DNA of 64,000 bases from positions 3,410,001 to 3,474,000 of the forward strand of contig NZ_CP051488.1 of assembly GCF_014490785.1 (NCBI RefSeq), read 5' to 3'. The DNA comes from Kosakonia sp. SMBL-WEM22 (GTDB lineage: Bacteria > Pseudomonadota > Gammaproteobacteria > Enterobacterales > Enterobacteriaceae). Below, in pieces: positions 9,633 to 18,682 of this stretch. The notes under the pieces were generated by a model, which saw nothing but the letters and a program-made list of their open reading frames with translations, did no database searches and was not told the DNA's origin. Every line of letters begins with the position of its first letter. Positions within the stretch are counted from its first letter, which is position 1. Made by a program: the position numbers and the translations under genes.

Positions 9633-11777
9633 TTAACTTACAGGCTCACTTTCCGTTGCTGGCCAGAAGCGTTTCCCCTCCTGAGCCATGCGTAACAGGG
9701 CTTCACACGGTGCAAATCGCGCCCCATAACGCGCCTCCATCTGCTGCAGCGACGCCACGACGCTTGCCGCGCCCAGCGTATCCATATAGTGGAAAGGCCC
9801 CCCTAAAAATGGCGGGAAGCCGATGCCGAAAACGGCACCGATATCGCCATCGCGCGCGCTACGGATCACCTGCTCATCGAAACAGCGCGCCGCTTCGTTA
9901 AGCATCAGCAGAACACAGCGCTCGGCAATCTGCTGCGCCGAAGATTGCCCTTTCGCCGACACGCCGATTAAGCGGTAGATCGAAGCATCCGGCTGTTTTT
10001 TGCTTTTACGCCCTTTTGTCGGGTAAAGATAGAAACCGCGGCTATTTTTTCTCCCTTTGCGATCGTCATTTAAAATCGCAGAGACAAGGGTTGCAGGCGC
10101 ACTAAAACGCTCTCCGTAAGCGGCCTCCAGCACCGGAATGATCTTCGTGCCGGTATCGATGCCGACTTCATCCAGCAGTTGTATCGGGCCGACGGGAAAA
10201 CCGAATTTCACCAGCGCCCGGTCGATGGCCTCAATCGGCTCACCTTCGCTCAGCAGGCGCATCGCTTCACTGATGTAGGGTGCCAGAATACGGTTAACAT
10301 AAAAGCCCGCTTTATCGACCACCACAATCGGCGTCTTGCCCTGCTTCTTCGCCAGCTTCACCGTGGTGGCAATGGTCTGCTCATCGGTACCGGCATGCGG
10401 GATCACTTCTACCAGCGGCATCTTCTCCACCGGGCTGAAAAAATGTAATCCGATCACCTTTCCCGGACGCGCCGCGTTTTCAGCAATATCCGCAATAGGT
10501 AGCGAGGAGGTATTTGAGGCAAAAATAGTGTGTGGCGCGCAGTGTGCCTCCACTTCGCTGACCATCTTCTGTTTGAGGGAGAGATCTTCGAATACCGCTT
10601 CGATTACCACGTCGCGATGAGCAAAGCCGCGGTAATCCAGCGAGCCGGAGATCTTCGCCATCTGGCTGTCGCGCTCGCCTGGTTTGATAAAACGGCGGCG
10701 CACTTTTTTATCCAGCTCCTGCCAGCTGTATTTCAGCGCATGGTTAATGCCTTTCGCATTAATATCTTTAATGCGAACCGGCAACCTGCCCTTGCTGGCA
10801 GTGACATACGCGATACCGCCGCCCATCAGTCCGCCGCCAAGAATGCCGACGCTGCGCAGCGGCGCGGCGGCCACGGTGCTACCGGGATCTTTTTTGATAT
10901 CTGTCGAGGCAAAGAAGATGTTACGCAGCGCCTGCGACTGCGGCGTCATCGCCAGCTGACCAAAGGCGCGCGCTTCTGCTTCATAGCCGCTGCTGCGCCC
11001 CTGCGCCAGGCCGGTTTCAATCACCGATAAAATTCGCGGCGCGGCAGGATAGTTGCCGTGGGTTTTCTGCTCGGTTCGCTTCGCCGCCATCTTAAATAGC
11101 AACGTGCGGCCAAGCGGCCCGGCGAGGATGCGCTCACGCACCGGCAAACGGCGGCTGAGCGGACGCTCCTGCTGCGCCAGTTCGACCGCCGTTTCCAGCA
11201 GAATGTCGTGCGGCACAACATCATCCACCAGGCCCACTTTCAGCGCCTGGCGCGCACGCAGCTGTTTACCGGTGAGGATCATCTCCAGCGCAGTGCTTAC
11301 GCCTACCAGCCGCGGCAAACGCTGGGTGCCACCGGAGCCGGGCAGCAAGCCGAGCTGCACTTCCGGCAGGCCAAGGATGGTTTTGCCATCATCCGAGCAG
11401 ACGCGGCGATGGCAGGCCAGCGCCAGTTCCAGCCCGCCGCCGAGGCAGGCACCGTGAATAGCGGCGACAACCGGGATCGACAGGGCGTGGATCTCCGCCA
11501 TGATCTTCTGCCCCTGCAGAGCCAGCTCTTCTGCTTCTTTCGCGCTCTGGCAACGACCAATCATGTTGATATCGGCCCCGGCAATAAAGTTGTCCGGCTT
11601 CGCCGAAATAAACACCACACCGCGCAGCGCACGGTTATCACGGATCGCTTTTAAGATGGCGCGCACCTGCGCACCAAACTCCGCCTTCAGGGTGTTCATC
11701 TTTTCATTAGGTACATCAATGGTAACGACCGCAACATTGTCGGGGCGTACATCAAGGGTAAATGCAGAAACCGTCAT
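9633..11777 (-). CDS. fadJ: Fatty-acid oxidation complex alpha subunit (enoyl-CoA hydratase/3-hydroxyacyl-CoA dehydrogenase)
   Basis: FadJ is the multifunctional alpha subunit of the anaerobic beta-oxidation complex, working with FadI. The 714-aa protein equals the E. coli length. The crotonase domain is residues 1–190 (FIAGADINMI, ACLGGGLELALACH); the NAD-binding dehydrogenase domain starts near 310 (VGILGGGLMGGGIAYV) with HFFSPVEKMPLVEVI; a C-terminal helical domain follows. Its ATG overlaps the fadI stop by one base (TAATG), so the subunits are translationally coupled. Confidence 0.97.
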   Translation of the reverse strand: MTVSAFTLDVRPDNVAVVTIDVPNEKMNTLKAEFGAQVRAILKAIRDNRALRGVVFISAKPDNFIAGADINMIGRCQSAKEAEELALQGQKIMAEIHALSIPVVAAIHGACLGGGLELALACHRRVCSDDGKTILGLPEVQLGLLPGSGGTQRLPRLVGVSTALEMILTGKQLRARQALKVGLVDDVVPHDILLETAVELAQQERPLSRRLPVRERILAGPLGRTLLFKMAAKRTEQKTHGNYPAAPRILSVIETGLAQGRSSGYEAEARAFGQLAMTPQSQALRNIFFASTDIKKDPGSTVAAAPLRSVGILGGGLMGGGIAYVTASKGRLPVRIKDINAKGINHALKYSWQELDKKVRRRFIKPGERDSQMAKISGSLDYRGFAHRDVVIEAVFEDLSLKQKMVSEVEAHCAPHTIFASNTSSLPIADIAENAARPGKVIGLHFFSPVEKMPLVEVIPHAGTDEQTIATTVKLAKKQGKTPIVVVDKAGFYVNRILAPYISEAMRLLSEGEPIEAIDRALVKFGFPVGPIQLLDEVGIDTGTKIIPVLEAAYGERFSAPATLVSAILNDDRKGRKNSRGFYLYPTKGRKSKKQPDASIYRLIGVSAKGQSSAQQIAERCVLLMLNEAARCFDEQVIRSARDGDIGAVFGIGFPPFLGGPFHYMDTLGAASVVASLQQMEARYGARFAPCEALLRMAQEGKRFWPATESEPVS

Positions 11778-13087
11778 TATTCCGCCTCCAGAACCATTGC
11801 CGCGCCTAATCCTCCCGCCGCGCAGGCGGTAACCAGACCGAAACCGCCGCCGCGACGGCGCAGCTCATGCAGGGTTTGTGTGATCATCCGCGCGCCGGTG
11901 GCGGCAAAGGGGTGACCATAGGCAATCGAGCCGCCAAGCACGTTAAATTTGCTCTCATCCACCTCGCCGGTGGCCTGCGAGCGCCCCAGCACCTCGCGGG
12001 CGAAACGATCGCTGGCCATCAGTTTCAGGTTAGTTAAGGTCTGGGCGGCAAAGGCTTCATGCATATCGAACAGGGTCAGGTCGGCCAGGGTTAATCCTGC
12101 GCGATCCAGCGCCAGCGGCGTTGCCCAGGCCGGACCGAGCAGCATATCTTTCTGCACGCCAATCGCCGTAAAGGCGTAGCTGCGCAGATAGCCCAGCGGC
12201 ACAAGGCCCAGCTCTCTGGCACGTGATTCGGTCATTAGGATCACCGCCGCCGCGCCGTCGGTGAGCGGCGTGCTGTTAGCTGCGGTAACGGTGCCGTGTT
12301 TGCGGTCAAAGGCCGGGCGCAGTTTGGCGTAATCGGCGAGGCTTGAGTTGCCGCGCACGTTATTGTCCTGCTCGACCGGATCGCGAAACGGCGGCGCATA
12401 AGCGGTCATCACCTCCTCCGCCAGTTTGCCCTCACTCCAGGCCTGAGCGGCAAACTGATGGGAGCGGTGCGCCAGCGCATCCTGCTCCTGACGGCTAATG
12501 GCGTAGGTTTTCGCCATCTGCTCGGCGGTATCGCCCATACGCAGGCCGGTCGAGTACTCAGCAACCGCAGGCGGAACCGGTAGAAGATCGCGCAGACGCA
12601 GGCGCGAGAAGAGTTTGAGCTTCTGCCCGACGGTACGCGCTTTGTTAGCATCCACCAGCGCGCGCGCCAGTTTTTTACTGACGCCAATAGGCAGTACAGA
12701 TGAGGAGTCGGCACCACCAGCGATACCCGCGCGGATGGTGCCAGCCAGCAGGCTTTCCGTTACGTTCGCCACCGCCTGAAAACTGGTGGCGCAGGCGCGG
12801 CTGACGCTGTAGGCGTCGGTGTGAACATTCATGCCGGTACCGAGCACAATTTCACGCGCGATATTGGGCGCTTCCGGCATTTGCACCACCTGGCCGAAGA
12901 CCAGTTGTTCAATCACCTCGGGGGGAATGTCGTTGCGCGCCAGCATCTCCCCCACCACCATTTTGCCGAGATCGATCGCCGGTACGCCGTGAAACGCGGT
13001 CGCCTGGCGGACAAATGGGGTTCGTAACCCGCAGACAATGGCAATGCGGTCGCCCTGACGGGTGACAAGCGGTAATGCCTGACTCAT
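11777..13087 (-). CDS. fadI: Fatty-acid oxidation complex beta subunit (3-ketoacyl-CoA thiolase)
   Basis: FadI is the thiolase subunit that releases acetyl-CoA in the FadIJ complex. The 436-aa product carries the nucleophilic cysteine in SRACATSFQAV, the second active-site region GGSIAYGHPFAATGAR and the C-terminal cysteine in LVTACAAGGLGAA. It leads the fadI–fadJ operon. A FadR-like operator lies about 30 bases upstream of the start. Confidence 0.97.
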   Translation of the reverse strand: MSQALPLVTRQGDRIAIVCGLRTPFVRQATAFHGVPAIDLGKMVVGEMLARNDIPPEVIEQLVFGQVVQMPEAPNIAREIVLGTGMNVHTDAYSVSRACATSFQAVANVTESLLAGTIRAGIAGGADSSSVLPIGVSKKLARALVDANKARTVGQKLKLFSRLRLRDLLPVPPAVAEYSTGLRMGDTAEQMAKTYAISRQEQDALAHRSHQFAAQAWSEGKLAEEVMTAYAPPFRDPVEQDNNVRGNSSLADYAKLRPAFDRKHGTVTAANSTPLTDGAAAVILMTESRARELGLVPLGYLRSYAFTAIGVQKDMLLGPAWATPLALDRAGLTLADLTLFDMHEAFAAQTLTNLKLMASDRFAREVLGRSQATGEVDESKFNVLGGSIAYGHPFAATGARMITQTLHELRRRGGGFGLVTACAAGGLGAAMVLEAE

Positions 13088-13117
13088 AACACTCCCCTGT
13101 ATACAGCGTAATCAATA

Positions 13118-13134
13118 AAGTGGTCTGACCTGAT
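13118..13134 (-). promoter_or_regulatory. FadR-like operator upstream of fadIJ
   Basis: The sequence AAGTGGTCTGACCTGAT matches the core TGGTCNGACC of the FadR consensus. It lies 31–47 bases upstream of the fadI ATG. FadR repression of fadIJ is known in E. coli; binding here is inferred. Confidence 0.7.
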
Positions 13135-13210
13135 AACAGTCTTAACCAATCTTTTACATTTAGCCAATGGCAGGGAGGAAAAAATGGGAGCTAAGGCACA
13201 GATAAACGGA

Positions 13211-13240
13211 TAAAAAAACGCTCCCACAGGAGGGAGCGTT
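13211..13240 (-). terminator. Rho-independent terminator of yfcZ
   Basis: Minus-strand stem AACGCTCCC/GGGAGCGTT with a 6–7-base loop, followed by a T run (A run at 13212–13218 on the plus strand), 12 bases after the yfcZ stop. Confidence 0.9.
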
Positions 13241-13251
13241 GAGAGCGAAGT

Positions 13252-13536
13252 TTAGCGCAGACCGAGCTGGAAAATAAGGGTTTCCGCTTCGCAGGCGAAA
13301 ACAAAATCGATATCCAGCTGCACGCCCTCTGCCACTTCGGTAAAGGTTGGAGAAATGTGGCACGGTTCAGACTCAACGCTGCGCGCTTTGGCGGTCAGCG
13401 CTGCCAGCGCCTCTTCAGCGTCGGCGCGGTTAGCGAATACGCGGCTGTAAGAGGCGGTACAGTCGGAGTTATCCATAATGGTTCCGACATCCATACAGCA
13501 GCAAACCGGGGTTTCATCAGCACTGCATTTACTCAT
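13252..13536 (-). CDS. yfcZ: YfcZ/YiiS family protein
   Basis: The start at 13536 (MSKCSADETPVCCCMDVGT, preceded by GAGGAAA) gives 94 aa, matching YfcZ of E. coli. It has a cysteine cluster near the N-terminus and a compact alpha/beta remainder. Biochemical function is unknown. It sits between fadI and fadL as in E. coli and has its own terminator. A longer in-frame start upstream gives a leader with no family similarity. Confidence 0.9.
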   Translation of the reverse strand: MSKCSADETPVCCCMDVGTIMDNSDCTASYSRVFANRADAEEALAALTAKARSVESEPCHISPTFTEVAEGVQLDIDFVFACEAETLIFQLGLR

Positions 13537-13781
13537 AGAAGATTTCCTCAAAATTCGCACCCTGGGTGCCAGGTCAAGATTGCACATATTTTACGCCGCC
13601 GCGCAGGGTCGCTCCAGTCGTTAATCGCCGGAACGGCCTTAAGTGACCGAAATCACAATTAAAAATGATCTAAAACAAAAACTACCGAAAACGGGGATCC
13701 GTGCTACGGCCAAATTTGCCACGCAGATCCCGTTTCGGAGATCACATTTGAAAAATCTTGATTACATACTTGCAACATTGG

Positions 13782-13821
13782 TTCTGGTCAGACCTATACT
13801 CTCGCCACTGGTCTGATTTCT
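13782..13821 (+). promoter_or_regulatory. Two FadR-like operators in the fadL promoter
   Basis: TTCTGGTCAGACCTATA (13782–13798) and CCACTGGTCTGATTTCT (13805–13821) both carry TGGTCNGA cores. The pair, separated by ACTCTCG, reproduces the arrangement known for E. coli fadL, where FadR represses without long-chain acyl-CoA. The 13537–13907 stretch holds no gene and serves as the fadL leader and yfcZ promoter region. Confidence 0.8.
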
Positions 13822-13913
13822 CTGCGGTAGCTCAGACCCTACACTTCGCGCTTCTTTAACAAGGCGTAAAAAAGTTTGTATAAAAATAACTCGCTTCGAA
13901 TGAGGTTATGGTC

Positions 13914-15236
13914 ATGAGCCAGAAAACCCGTTTTACCAAGTCTGCTCTGGCAGTCGCAGTGGCACTCGTTTCTACCCAGGCCTGGTCCGCAGGCTTTCAA
14001 CTCAACGAATTCTCCGCCTCCGGCCTCGGTCGCGCTTACTCTGGTGAAGGCGCAATTGCTGATGATGCAGGTAATGCCAGCCGTAACCCGGCGCTGATTA
14101 CCACCTTCGATCGCCCAACCTTCTCCGGCGGCGCGGTGTTTGTAGATCCTGGTGTAGATGTAACCGGACGCTCTGCGATTGGTAACAACGCCAGTCAGGA
14201 CAATATTGCCCCGACAGCGTGGGTGCCGAACCTGCACTTTGTTGCGCCGATTAACGATCAGTTTGGCTGGGGCGCATCCGTCACCTCTAACTACGGCCTG
14301 GCGACAGAGTTCAACAACAATTTCGCTGCGGGCTCAATAGGCGGTAAAACCGACCTCGAAACGCTGAACCTGAACCTCAGCGGTGCGTACCGTCTTAATA
14401 ACAACTGGAGCTTCGGCCTCGGTTTCGACGCCGTCTACGCACGCGCAAAAATTGAACGCTACGCGGGCGATCTGCCGCAGCAGGTTGATTTCGCCACTGG
14501 CGGTGCCCTGGGTCTTAGCGATCTGATCCCGCGTGATACCCAGATTGCGCATCTGAAAGGCGATGAGTGGGGCTTCGGCTGGAACGCTGGTATCCTGTAT
14601 GAACTGGATAAAAATAACCGTTGGGGTCTGACCTACCGCTCAGAAGTGAAAGTGGACTTCGATGGCGATTATAAGAGCGATCTCCCTCTGGCGGTTAACG
14701 TGTTGGGTCCGCAATTTGGTCTGAAAGGTCTGCCAGTCGCAACAGGCGGTGCAACTATCCCTGGCTCGCTGACACTCAACTTACCAGAAATGTGGGAAAT
14801 ATCGGGTTATAACCGTGTCGATCCGCAGTGGGCAATCCACTACAGCCTGGCCTACACCAGCTGGAGCCAGTTCCAGCAGCTGAAAGCGACGGGTAGCCAG
14901 GGTCAGCAGCTCTTCTATAAAGAAGAGGGCTACAAAGATGCCTACCGTATCGCGCTTGGTACCACCTATTACATGGATGATAACTGGACCTTCCGCGGCG
15001 GTATCGCCTTTGATGACAGCCCGGTTCCTGCCGATAAACGCTCTATCTCCATTCCGGACCAGGATCGCCTGTGGCTGAGCACCGGTGCGACCTATGCATT
15101 CAATAAAGATGCATCCGTCGATGTCGGCGTCTCCTATATGCATGGCCAGAAAGTGAAGTTCACCGAAGGGCAATACACTTTCAAATCTGAAGGTCGCGCC
15201 TGGCTGTATGGTGCCAACTTTAACTACGCCTTCTGA
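13914..15236 (+). CDS. fadL: Long-chain fatty acid outer membrane transporter FadL
   Basis: FadL is a 14-strand outer-membrane beta-barrel that takes up long-chain fatty acids and serves as a phage T2 receptor in E. coli. The signal peptide ends in STQAWSA, and the mature N-terminus GFQLNEFSASGLGRAYSG begins the hatch with the NPA motif (SRNPALI). The protein ends in Phe (FNYAF), the BAM signal. I chose ATG 13914 (440 aa) over 13908 because GAGG is eight bases upstream. The extracellular loop around residues 185–210 differs in length from E. coli (446 aa). Confidence 0.96.
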   Translation: MSQKTRFTKSALAVAVALVSTQAWSAGFQLNEFSASGLGRAYSGEGAIADDAGNASRNPALITTFDRPTFSGGAVFVDPGVDVTGRSAIGNNASQDNIAPTAWVPNLHFVAPINDQFGWGASVTSNYGLATEFNNNFAAGSIGGKTDLETLNLNLSGAYRLNNNWSFGLGFDAVYARAKIERYAGDLPQQVDFATGGALGLSDLIPRDTQIAHLKGDEWGFGWNAGILYELDKNNRWGLTYRSEVKVDFDGDYKSDLPLAVNVLGPQFGLKGLPVATGGATIPGSLTLNLPEMWEISGYNRVDPQWAIHYSLAYTSWSQFQQLKATGSQGQQLFYKEEGYKDAYRIALGTTYYMDDNWTFRGGIAFDDSPVPADKRSISIPDQDRLWLSTGATYAFNKDASVDVGVSYMHGQKVKFTEGQYTFKSEGRAWLYGANFNYAF

Positions 15237-15251
15237 TAAACGCGTAGAGAT

Positions 15252-15284
15252 AAAAAAAGGTGAGCTTCTGGCTCACCTTTTTTA
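15252..15284. terminator. Bidirectional terminator between fadL and mlaA
   Basis: Stem GGTGAGC/GCTCACC with loop TTCTG, flanked by seven A on the left and seven T on the right, so it can end transcription from both convergent genes. Confidence 0.93.
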
Positions 15285-15291
15285 TTGGCAT

Positions 15292-16044
15292 TTATTCCGA
15301 GTCGATATCTTTTAAATCACCCTCAATCGCCTGCGCGTTCGGGTTCTCCTGCGGCTTCAGCTTACCGCCGTTGGCGATAAAGTCATGGCGCTGGAAGTAG
15401 GCTTCACGCACCAGAATATAAGGGTCGGAGGACTGGCGCAGCAGGCCGTCGGAGTCGAGCAACTGAGCGCGCGATTCGATGCCTTCAACCGTCCACTTAC
15501 CGACGGAGAGCGGCCAGGTCAGCCAGGAGAGCACAGGATAGAGCGTATCCGCCATATCGCCGCCATCTTCACGCAGCGTGAAGCTGCCATAGAACGGCAG
15601 TTGCACATAAGGGCCATAACCCATGCCGTAGTGTCCCAGCGTGCTACCAAAACGGTGCGGCTCTTCGCGCTGCAGTTTCGGGTTCGACATCCCGGCCACA
15701 TCCATCAAGCCGCCCATCCCCAATAGGGTATTCAGGAAGAAGCGGGTGAAGTGAACCATCCCCTGATAAGGGTTGCCCTGCAGGAAGTAGTTCGCCATCA
15801 CTGCCGGCTCTTCAAGGTTACTGGTGAAGTTGCTCAACCCGTTACGCGCCGGCTGCGGCACATAATCACGCCAGGCGACGGCAACCGGTCTGACAACATA
15901 GGGATCCAGCACGTTGAAGTTGAAGTTATACATGGTGCGGTTAAACCCTTCTAACGGGTCCGAGCGCCCCTGCGTCTCATTCGAGCTGGCGCAGCCGACC
16001 AGCACAGTGGTGGCCAGCGCAAGCGCCGACAGGCGGTATTTCAT
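15292..16044 (-). CDS. mlaA: Outer-membrane lipoprotein MlaA (VacJ)
   Basis: MlaA sits in the outer membrane with OmpC/OmpF and removes mislocalised phospholipids from the outer leaflet, passing them to MlaC. The lipoprotein signal MKYRLSALALATTVLVGCAS has a clear lipobox (LVGC). The family core SDPLEGFNRTMYNFNFNVLDPY follows. Start 16044 gives 250 aa (E. coli 251). An ATG directly before it (16047) is an equally possible start. It is divergent from yfdC. Confidence 0.95.
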   Translation of the reverse strand: MKYRLSALALATTVLVGCASSNETQGRSDPLEGFNRTMYNFNFNVLDPYVVRPVAVAWRDYVPQPARNGLSNFTSNLEEPAVMANYFLQGNPYQGMVHFTRFFLNTLLGMGGLMDVAGMSNPKLQREEPHRFGSTLGHYGMGYGPYVQLPFYGSFTLREDGGDMADTLYPVLSWLTWPLSVGKWTVEGIESRAQLLDSDGLLRQSSDPYILVREAYFQRHDFIANGGKLKPQENPNAQAIEGDLKDIDSE

Positions 16045-16236
16045 CATTGTCTCCCTGCAGAATACGGCCTTCTTCGAGGCCATTCATCAAAATGCAACGC
16101 ATTGTAACAGCGTGTCTTATGATGTCTATGTCGTGGTCTGGGTGATTTACTTCAGCATAGCCGCCGTTGCCGGTGCGGCGTGTTAATAATCTTATACATT
16201 GTTTCCAGGCAAACTATCTCCTTTTTTGCTCTTCAC

Positions 16237-16242
16237 TATAAT
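16237..16242 (+). promoter_or_regulatory. Possible -10 element for yfdC
   Basis: A consensus TATAAT lies 77 bases upstream of the yfdC start. No good -35 hexamer is seen at 16–18 bases, so this is only a candidate. The rest of 16048–16318 shows no gene. Confidence 0.35.
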
Positions 16243-16318
16243 TTCGGAGGATACCGCCCTGAACACAGGGAGAAAGCCGCTACGCTTAACGCACAAAAAT
16301 CAATAAAGTGAGGCCTTC

Positions 16319-17248
16319 GTGGACAAAATAGAAGAAGAGAAGATTGACCAGCACAGCGATGACATCAACGTCGAAAGCGAAGAGAAGGAGCGCGGCGAGG
16401 AGATAGAGGTTGATGAGGAGCGTCTGCCCTCGCGGGCGATGGCGATCCATGAACATATTCGCCAGGATGGTGAAAAAGAGATGGAGCGCGACGCGATGGC
16501 GCTCTTCTGGTCGGCGATTGCCGCAGGCTTATCGATGGGTGCCTCGTTACTGGCTAAAGGCATTTTTCATGTTCAGCTGGAGGGCATTCCCGGCGGTTTT
16601 TTACTGGAGAACCTCGGTTACACCTTTGGCTTCATTATAGTCATCATGGCGCGTCAGCAGCTCTTTACGGAGAATACCGTTACCGCCGTTCTGCCGGTGA
16701 TGCAAAACCCGAGCTGGAAAAATATGGGCCTGCTCGGGCGTTTGTGGGGCGTGGTACTGCTCGGCAATCTGGTCGGCACCGCAGTCGCGGCCTGGGCATT
16801 TGAGTATATGCCAATATTCGATGAGCCAACCCGCGATGCCTTTGTCAAAATCGGCATGGACGTGATGAAAAACACGCCGCTGGAGATGTTCTCCAACGCT
16901 ATCATCTCCGGCTGGATCATCGCCACCATGGTGTGGATGTTCCCGGCTGCAGGTTCATCAAAACTGGTGGTAATTATTCTGATGACGTGGCTTATCGCGC
17001 TGGGCGACACCACTCATATCGTCGTCGGTGCCGTAGAGATCTTCTACCTGGTGTTTAACGGCACGCTACACTGGAGCGAGTTCCTCTGGCCCTTCGCCCT
17101 GCCGACGCTCGCCGGGAATATATGCGGCGGCACCTTTATCTTCGCCCTGCTCAGCCATGCTCAGATCCGCAACGATATGAGCAATGCCCGCAAAGCGGAG
17201 GCGAAAGCCAAAGCGAAAGAGGAGAAGCAGGCGCGTGAAAAAGCGTAA
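16319..17248 (+). CDS. yfdC: Formate/nitrite-channel family inner-membrane protein YfdC
   Basis: The 309-aa product matches YfdC, a member of the formate/nitrite transporter (FNT) family with six membrane segments from about residue 60 to 285. A highly charged N-terminal tail (EEEKIDQHSDDINVESEEK) and a lysine/alanine-rich C-terminal tail flank the channel. Substrate is unproven. The start is GTG. It is the last core gene before the argW region, as in E. coli. Confidence 0.92.
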   Translation: MDKIEEEKIDQHSDDINVESEEKERGEEIEVDEERLPSRAMAIHEHIRQDGEKEMERDAMALFWSAIAAGLSMGASLLAKGIFHVQLEGIPGGFLLENLGYTFGFIIVIMARQQLFTENTVTAVLPVMQNPSWKNMGLLGRLWGVVLLGNLVGTAVAAWAFEYMPIFDEPTRDAFVKIGMDVMKNTPLEMFSNAIISGWIIATMVWMFPAAGSSKLVVIILMTWLIALGDTTHIVVGAVEIFYLVFNGTLHWSEFLWPFALPTLAGNICGGTFIFALLSHAQIRNDMSNARKAEAKAKAKEEKQAREKA

Positions 17249-17385
17249 TTTGTCCGAGACTGATAAATTACAGTGATATTTCACGTTGAGCAATGAGCGC
17301 TGATTTTCGCGGACTGGCGCCCTTTAATGACCTTACAGGGGTTGTCTGATACACTCGCGGCATCAGCGACTCATTGCGCAGAATT

Positions 17386-17748
17386 ATGTTTAAACGATTT
17401 TCTACCTACGCCTCTATTGGTTTATTAAACACCGCCCTGCACTGGCTTATTTTTTGTCTGTGCGTTTATGGTTTCTCCATGCGTCAGGCGCTGGCTAATC
17501 TTGCTGGCTTTCTTGTTGCCGTCAGTTTTAGCTTTTTCGCTAATGCAAGATTCACTTTCAGATCATCAACCACCGCCGGGCGTTATCTGATGTATGTCGG
17601 ATTTATGGGCATGCTGAGCGTGGCCGTCGGCTGGCTTGCCGATCGCTCCGGCATGCCGCCCATCGTAACGCTGATTCTCTTTTCGGCTATCAGCCTGGTC
17701 TGCGGCTTCGCCTGGTCAAAGTTAATTGTTTTCAGGGATGCGAAATGA
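17386..17748 (+). CDS. gtrA: GtrA-type bactoprenol-linked glucose translocase
   Basis: This 120-aa protein has four hydrophobic segments and matches GtrA/YfdG, the proposed flippase of bactoprenol-phosphate-glucose in O-antigen glucosylation (MFKRFSTYASIGLLNTALHW). The first of three genes in a gtrA–gtrB–gtrS order, it overlaps gtrB by four bases (ATGA). Such modules are usually carried by lambdoid or P22-like phages; in E. coli K-12 the homologues yfdGHI lie in prophage CPS-53 at argW. Confidence 0.9.
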   Translation: MFKRFSTYASIGLLNTALHWLIFCLCVYGFSMRQALANLAGFLVAVSFSFFANARFTFRSSTTAGRYLMYVGFMGMLSVAVGWLADRSGMPPIVTLILFSAISLVCGFAWSKLIVFRDAK

Positions 17749-18677
17749 AAATCTCTTTGGTAGTCCCCGTCTTTAATGAAGAAGAGGCGATACCTATCTT
17801 TTATCAAACGGTGCGTGGCTTTGAAGCGTTAAAGCCCTATACCGTTGAGCTGGTTTTTATTAATGATGGCAGTAAAGATGCCACTGAAACCATTATTAAT
17901 ACCCTGGCGCTCTCCGATCCGCTCGTCGTGCCGTTATCCTTTACGCGTAATTTCGGTAAAGAACCAGCCTTATTTGCCGGGCTTGAGCACGCAACGGGAG
18001 AGGCCATTATTCCGATTGATGTCGATTTACAAGATCCGGTTGAGGTTATTCCCCATCTGATTGCGAAGTGGCAAGCGGGTGCCGATATGGTGCTGGCAAA
18101 GCGTAGCGATCGCTCTACTGATAGCCGTATGAAGCGTAAATCAGCCGAGTGGTTCTACAAGCTGCACAATAAAATCAGCTCTCCGCAGATAGAAGAGAAC
18201 GTGGGAGATTTTCGGCTAATGTCCAGGGAGGTCGTCGAGAATATCAAACTGCTTTCAGAGCGTAATCTGTTCATGAAAGGGATCCTCTCATGGGTTGGCG
18301 GTAATACTGATATTGTTGAATATATTCGTGCTGACCGCGTTGCCGGTAAGTCGAAATTCAATGGCTGGAAACTGTGGAATCTTGCACTGGATGGCATTAC
18401 CAGTTTTTCTACCTTTCCGCTGCGTATCTGGACCTATATTGGCCTTAGCGTCTCGTTGCTCTCCTTTTTCTACGCCATCTGGATGGTGATCGATAAGTTG
18501 TTATGGGGAAACCCTGTGCCCGGTTATCCCTCATTGATGACGGCTATCCTCTTTTTAGGCGGCATCCAGCTTATCGGTATCGGTATTCTTGGCGAATATA
18601 TGGGGCGTATTTATACCGAAGTGAAGAAGAGACCGCGTTATCTTATCAAGAACAGAACAAGAACCCTGGAACGTTAA
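17745..18677 (+). CDS. gtrB: Bactoprenol glucosyl transferase GtrB
   Basis: GtrB moves glucose from UDP-glucose to undecaprenyl phosphate at the inner face of the membrane. The 310-aa product has a GT2 domain (MKISLVVPVFNEEEAIPIFY, metal-binding IPIDVDLQDP) and two C-terminal membrane helices (about residues 228–290). It begins within the end of gtrA and ends five bases before the next gene, so the three are one operon. Confidence 0.92.
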   Translation: MKISLVVPVFNEEEAIPIFYQTVRGFEALKPYTVELVFINDGSKDATETIINTLALSDPLVVPLSFTRNFGKEPALFAGLEHATGEAIIPIDVDLQDPVEVIPHLIAKWQAGADMVLAKRSDRSTDSRMKRKSAEWFYKLHNKISSPQIEENVGDFRLMSREVVENIKLLSERNLFMKGILSWVGGNTDIVEYIRADRVAGKSKFNGWKLWNLALDGITSFSTFPLRIWTYIGLSVSLLSFFYAIWMVIDKLLWGNPVPGYPSLMTAILFLGGIQLIGIGILGEYMGRIYTEVKKRPRYLIKNRTRTLER

Positions 18678-18682
18678 TTATT